Source of the DNA: Mesaphorura yosii
Taxonomy: Eukaryota; Arthropoda; Collembola; Poduromorpha; Tullbergiidae
Length of the DNA stretch: 64,000 nucleotides
NCBI GenBank assembly: GCA_009869945.1
Contig: WIXG01000341.1
Coordinates: 1-64,000 of the forward strand
Direction: 5' to 3'
Below, piece after piece: positions 59,643 through 64,000 of this stretch. Positions within the stretch are counted from its first letter, which is position 1. Each line of letters begins with the position of its first letter. The translations under genes and the position numbers were made by a program. The notes under the pieces were generated by a model. It was not told the origin of the DNA. It made no database searches and saw only the letters and a program-made list of their open reading frames with translations.

Positions 59643-60659
59643 AACGCATGCCTGACAGAATTTGCAAATCAGTTTCAACTTTCGACACTCAGTTCCTGAA
59701 GAATTTGACGAGTTGGCCTCTGGAGCTTGTCTGCGGACGTTACGGCTTCAAATTGCGAGCTTTTGTAACCGTGGCCGTGGAACTTGGCGTTCTATACTTT
59801 CATTTTGCATTCATTGCCTTGTTAATTCACTGTGCATGCAACCTGAATTTTTTAGAACTTTGTTTTCTTTTCATTGCGTGTTGGGTATGTTTGCTGTCAA
59901 ATCTAAAAATCTAAAACAAGACACACCTGTCTAGTACTGCTTTAGAGTATACTCTACCGTACAATGCGTTACTGTGCGATTTCCTGCTTTTAGCTTTTAT
60001 TGTACATTTTCCAGATCGTTTTTCTGTGATGATCCCGTCACCCAGCCGGCGGTGCAGGAAGCTTGCTGACGACAACGACAGCACCAATTAATAACTTTTT
60101 GGCACGGACTAGAGTTACGTATGTGTATTATACGGGAAATATGAGTACCGAAGGTGGGAGGATGACACAACGCAATGTATTGTGAAAAATGAGATTCTGG
60201 CGCACGCTGTTCGCAAAAAGTGTCTGATGAATACCTGCTGTTGTAAAATTCACGTTCATACACTACAAAAAGGAGGAAGCAAAACAGCACTCCCTAGCGT
60301 AATCGCGCATGGAAAAATTTCGCGTGGAAAAGTCAAGAATATTGATTGTCTTTTAGCAATACGAATTAATAATTCACAAAGTTTAGCCGCTCGCTAGGAT
60401 GTTAGCTTTGTTTCAAAATACTGTCCATGAAATGAAAACTAGGTGATTAGGCTGAAGGTCCGCGGACTGACACACATTTGTTAAAGGTTTATTGGTATAA
60501 ATTCATAATTATCACATAACATATTGACATTCGACAAAGCTGCACTTTAAACACAGGAAATAACTCGTACGATTCCTTATCGATGAAAATCTTCCAGTCT
60601 GAACGTAGTTAATTCACCCAATCAGCACACAATAAAACGAGGTCAGGTACACCGTGAGC
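59643..60659. other. Intergenic stretch
   Basis: GT49 promoter region and the 3' flank of the SLC6 gene. No gene supported. Confidence 0.5.
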
Positions 60660-62943
60660 TTAGTAGCCCAATTTTTGTTTGTACGCTTCCCACTCGGCTC
60701 GAATTTTCGGATCTGCTGGGCCCCATTTGATGGACGGTTGAGAGGCTTCACGGATTTTCTGAACAAATTATGTAATCGAATTGTTATTTTGGTCTTTCTA
60801 CTGTTTGAGTTAGCATATGCTCTTACCCCGAGAATAGTCGGTGCTTTGCTGTTACGGATCGCAAGAATTGCGAAAATGGGAATAGCCGCCAGTGCCACCA
60901 CTGCGATTAGCCAACCAGAAACTAAAGGAGGGAGATAAAAAATTCATTAAGCCCGGTCCCTCAATATCAATACAGATCTTTATCTCCTAATTTACCCAAT
61001 GCTGAAGTTGGGTAAGACTGTCCGTTGTATTCCAGTCCTTCGTCTGTGACCAGAGAATAGATTAGAATGACGGTAAGGCCAACGGGAATGATGACGCCCC
61101 AACAGAGTTTCCAGTAAACTCCAATTTTCATATCCAACATGAATTCGATATCTCGAACGAAGTTGTTGAGGCCATAAATCCAACAGATTCCGATGACTTC
61201 GAGAGTAGAGGTGGTGAAGATGACGAAGCTGGCCCCGAAGTAGTCTACCAACAGCACGATATACTGACCACCAGGAGTCACGTAGATTAAACCCAGGAGG
61301 AAGGAACAGATACAAAGTACGACGGTAACTCTCCACCGGACAAGACTTGGAAATTGATCACAGAAGATTGAAATGATGGCGCCAGCGTCAGCAGTGGCTG
61401 ATCCAATTCCAAGAGTGAACAGCATGATGAAGAAGAGGACGGCAAATAGTTGAGGGGCCCAGCCCATGCGAGCGATAGCGTCAGGATACGAAATGAAGGC
61501 CAAACCAGAGCCGTCCTTCACCACCTGGTCGATGTCGACATCCCCAAGTTCGTGTGCCAAACTTCCAAGAATGGCGAAAATTGTTATGCCTGCCAGCAAA
61601 CTTGTGAACGTGTCCATGAAACTCAAAATCCACGAATCTCTGTAAAATGCAGGACAATCTAAGCATGTTCCTTGAAAAGCTTTGAATACTACGAGTACAC
61701 CAAGTACCTGTAAATATTGTGCTTGAAAGGGTTGTACGAAGAAAACATAATTACGCTTCCAAACCCCGTGTTGAGGGAATAGAAACACTGGCTGACTGCA
61801 GCATACCACACGTTCGGATCGTACAACTTTTTCCAGTCTGGCGTGAAGAGGAACCTGATCCCTTTGCCAGCACCTTCAAGGGTCACGGCTCTAACGAGTA
61901 ACGTGAAGAGAACGACGTACGGAAAGAGAGCAGTGAAGTACGCCACTTTTCCTGAGCTTTTCACGCCTTTGATGAGTGAGAAGCAAATCACGACCCAGGA
62001 AAAAAGGAGACAAAGAGTCAGTCGCCATTCGGGGGTGCCAATTCCATTCTCAATATCATCGGCCTGCTTCAGGACTTCATTGCTGCACAGATTTCGTGCG
62101 GTTAGGAAATTGTGTCATGCCCAGTTTCAAAGGATAAAAGCATTGAACTCACTTGAAGTACATTTCCGACAGACTTTGGTTTTCATTGAGAACTGAACAA
62201 TTGCCAGCCCACTTTTCATGGCATTCGGTCCAAGGCAGAGTTTTTTGAAACGATACAACGAAGTAGAAAACTGTCAGTGCCATAATGGAGCAGTAGTATG
62301 ACATTACAGTAAGTGTTGCAACCATCGCACCGTAACCCACGCCTGAAAATGCACGCAGTCGGTACTTCATTAAACTGTCCAATAATATCATGTATCAGAT
62401 ATCCAAGATAAGAGCCCATTACCTCTGAACAAGGGATTCAACCTCCATATTTTAATCTGACTCAGCGAGCAGAATTGTCCCACGCACAATTCCAAGAAAT
62501 AAATCGGGCGTCCGACAAAAATGAGGACGATTAAGTAGGGAATTAAAAAAGCACCGCCGCCATTTTCATATGCGGTGAAGGGAAAACGCCAGATGTTGCC
62601 CAAGCCAACTGACATTGCAATGCAGGACAGGAGGAATTCCATTTGATTCGACCATTGCCCACGTTCTGATTCTCCTGGAGAACCTTCCGAGTCAGGTTTC
62701 TGAAAGAAGAACGAAAAATTCAGAAATTGACATTTTGAAGCAGCAAGCGTTATCCTTTACCTTTTCAGCAAGTTCATCATTGGCTGCCAAGGCCGGGGCT
62801 GGTGCTGCTCCCGAAGAAAATGCAATCTGCGAGATCCTGTTTTTGTTACTTTCGCTGTATTCCGGCGGCGGTGAATCGTCTACGAAGGATTTGTTGTCAA
62901 TTCCGCCCTTGCCTTCATTTTCCTTTTCATTGGGAGGTTCCAT
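60660..62943 (-). CDS. SLC6 sodium-dependent nutrient amino acid transporter-like
   Basis: Na+-coupled amino acid carrier of the plasma membrane with 12 helices. Exons: 62761-62943, 62423-62699, 62153-62342, 61708-62082, 60996-61639, 60827-60921, 60660-60758; 620 residues, normal for the family. The acidic, Pro-rich N-terminal tail is followed by RGQWSNQMEFLLSCIAMS and the unwound first helix GLGNIWRFPFTAYENGGG. The second outer loop has NCS and NQS glycosylation sites. FSLNTGFGS-like text in helix 6 (CFYSLNTGFGSVIMFSSYN) and GIGSATADAGAI follow. The short tail reads WGPADPKIRAEWEAYK, typical of arthropod NAAT-type members. The substrate range cannot be read with confidence. Confidence 0.94.
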
Positions 62944-64000
62944 TTTGTGTGAGAGCTGTGTGTGTTTAGGTCTATGCTGCTACTACGACGTCTCCTTACA
63001 GATTTACACTGTTGAACAATACCAACAACAATGCCAACCGGTTGGGTGGTCACAAATTAAACTTGTGGTCCTAAACGTAGCAATTGCGTTAGTTCTGGTT
63101 TGACTATTGTTGTAGCTGCAATTATTGAGCGTTGATTCTGTATTCATCACAGCAAATGTGGTCATACAAATTAAAAGGCGACTGTTCAGCGACAACACGA
63201 CGCCCGTGTGACTTGATTGCGCGAGATGTGATTGAGTAATAAAATCCGACAAGGTTCACACTTCACTTTTGTAACCACATATTTTCACTTGGAATAAGTG
63301 TCAATGAAATTGAGCCTTGCTGCGCCAGGTTAACATGCAGTAATACTAATTAACTACTTTTGGTCGTACGCTGCACACGAGCCAATTTGTTACAAGTGGT
63401 CAGCATAGGCATTCCTGACTTAAGCACATATCCAGCATGAAATCACTGTGGTGCAGATAACAAGATGACATGGGCGCACGCACGGTGACGAAAAGTTCAC
63501 CTAGACTTCAATTAACATTAACACAGATTCCATTCTCAAGTAGTTCGCACGAATCGGCGTGAGACAGCGTACTTGCTCGTAGTTGATGATCGAATAGAAT
63601 GTTGACGTTGCCCATTAGACCCCGTGTTTTGTGTGACTGCGATTCCTGATTTGGCTTTCCTGAATATTTTGCAACCTCTGTTCAGGCTGTTGAAAAATTA
63701 CTACGTGTTCGGGATTCAGAGAAATTACCTCACAGAACTAGATTCAGGTTGACACTGCAGCAAATCTGAAAGATTTCTCATAGCAGTGAAGAGCTCGAGT
63801 CGATAGTAAAAGTTAATTAGACATCTTCACGGTCTATTCCTTCGCATATTTACTTATTTACGTAATGCAAACTTGACTCGCCTAGAAGACCCTGCCCGTG
63901 CCCGTGCACGGAATCCTAGAGCAGGTGAAGCTGGAGTGATTGCAAGGCCTGTACTTGAAGATTGTTAATATTTATAGCTCATTGACAATGAGCCGATTAA
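62944..64000. other. Gene-free stretch to window end
   Basis: Upstream region of the SLC6 gene. No coding frame with motifs, no RNA gene or repeat recognised. Confidence 0.5.

Noticed and set aside
59648-59934. Hydrophobic frame on the plus strand opposite the GT49 start
   Set aside because: Lies in the GT49 promoter, has no motif or splice support, and hydrophobicity follows from T-rich sequence.

Overview
The window is nuclear DNA from an animal, most likely an arthropod. The reasons are an innexin with the YYQW signature, an arthropod-type SMYD protein whose SET domain is followed by CxCxRC and DPTELGT, an SLC6 carrier of the nutrient amino acid transporter type, and ionotropic glutamate receptors. 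I lean towards a small-genome crustacean because introns are short (mostly 45-150 bp) and genes are close together, but the sequence does not prove the lineage. Gene models were built by hand from reading frames, GT-AG boundaries and intron phase; every multi-exon model given as intact keeps its frame through all exons.

Layout. 1.2-2.6 kb: CAPZB (-). 4.3-9.5 kb: a SMYD methyltransferase-like gene (+) whose 3.3 kb first intron holds two GH19 chitinase genes (-), each with a PAN domain. 10.4-11.7 kb: intronless mpaB/DUF2236-type oxygenase (+). 12.0-13.5 kb: type I PRMT (+). 14.5-16.1 kb: compact SRPK-type kinase (+). 16.6-17.2 kb: weak hypothetical gene (+). 17.9-19.1 kb: intronless DUF5077-DUF3472 protein (-). 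20.4-21.1 kb: secreted DOMON protein (+). 22.3-24.8 kb: short ionotropic receptor (+). 25.3-26.8 kb: coiled-coil protein (-). 27.1-27.8 kb: hypothetical (+). 28.1-33.3 kb: P-glycoprotein-like ABCB protein (-). 33.9-35.6 kb: intronless membrane glycosyltransferase-like protein (-). 36.3-37.9 kb: GH18 chitinase pseudogene (-). 40.9-42.6 kb: CorA/ALR-type metal channel (+). 43.9-54.4 kb: three tandem ionotropic receptor genes (+), the last a full kainate-type receptor. 54.6-56.0 kb: innexin (-). 57.7-59.6 kb: B4GAT1-like GT49 enzyme (-). 60.7-62.9 kb: SLC6 amino acid transporter (-).

Most striking points. (1) The full-length kainate-type receptor has two alternative cassettes for the S1-end/M1/pore-loop segment. 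Both accept the same upstream phase and donate the same downstream phase, while including both breaks the frame. One cassette encodes Gln and the other Arg at the Q/R site of the pore, so splicing could do what RNA editing does in vertebrate GluA2. (2) Three related receptors have lost the amino-terminal domain and the pore-loop consensus but keep the ligand-contact residues. (3) The ABCB protein has intact Walker A motifs but no LSGGQ signature in either nucleotide-binding domain and further catalytic losses. (4) PAN-GH19 chitinase genes are nested in a host intron while a GH18 chitinase copy nearby is decayed.

The genes do not form a single pathway. Several concern extracellular glycans or chitin (two GH19, dead GH18, GT49, glycosyltransferase-like) and several concern membrane signalling or transport (four receptors, innexin, ABCB, CorA, SLC6).
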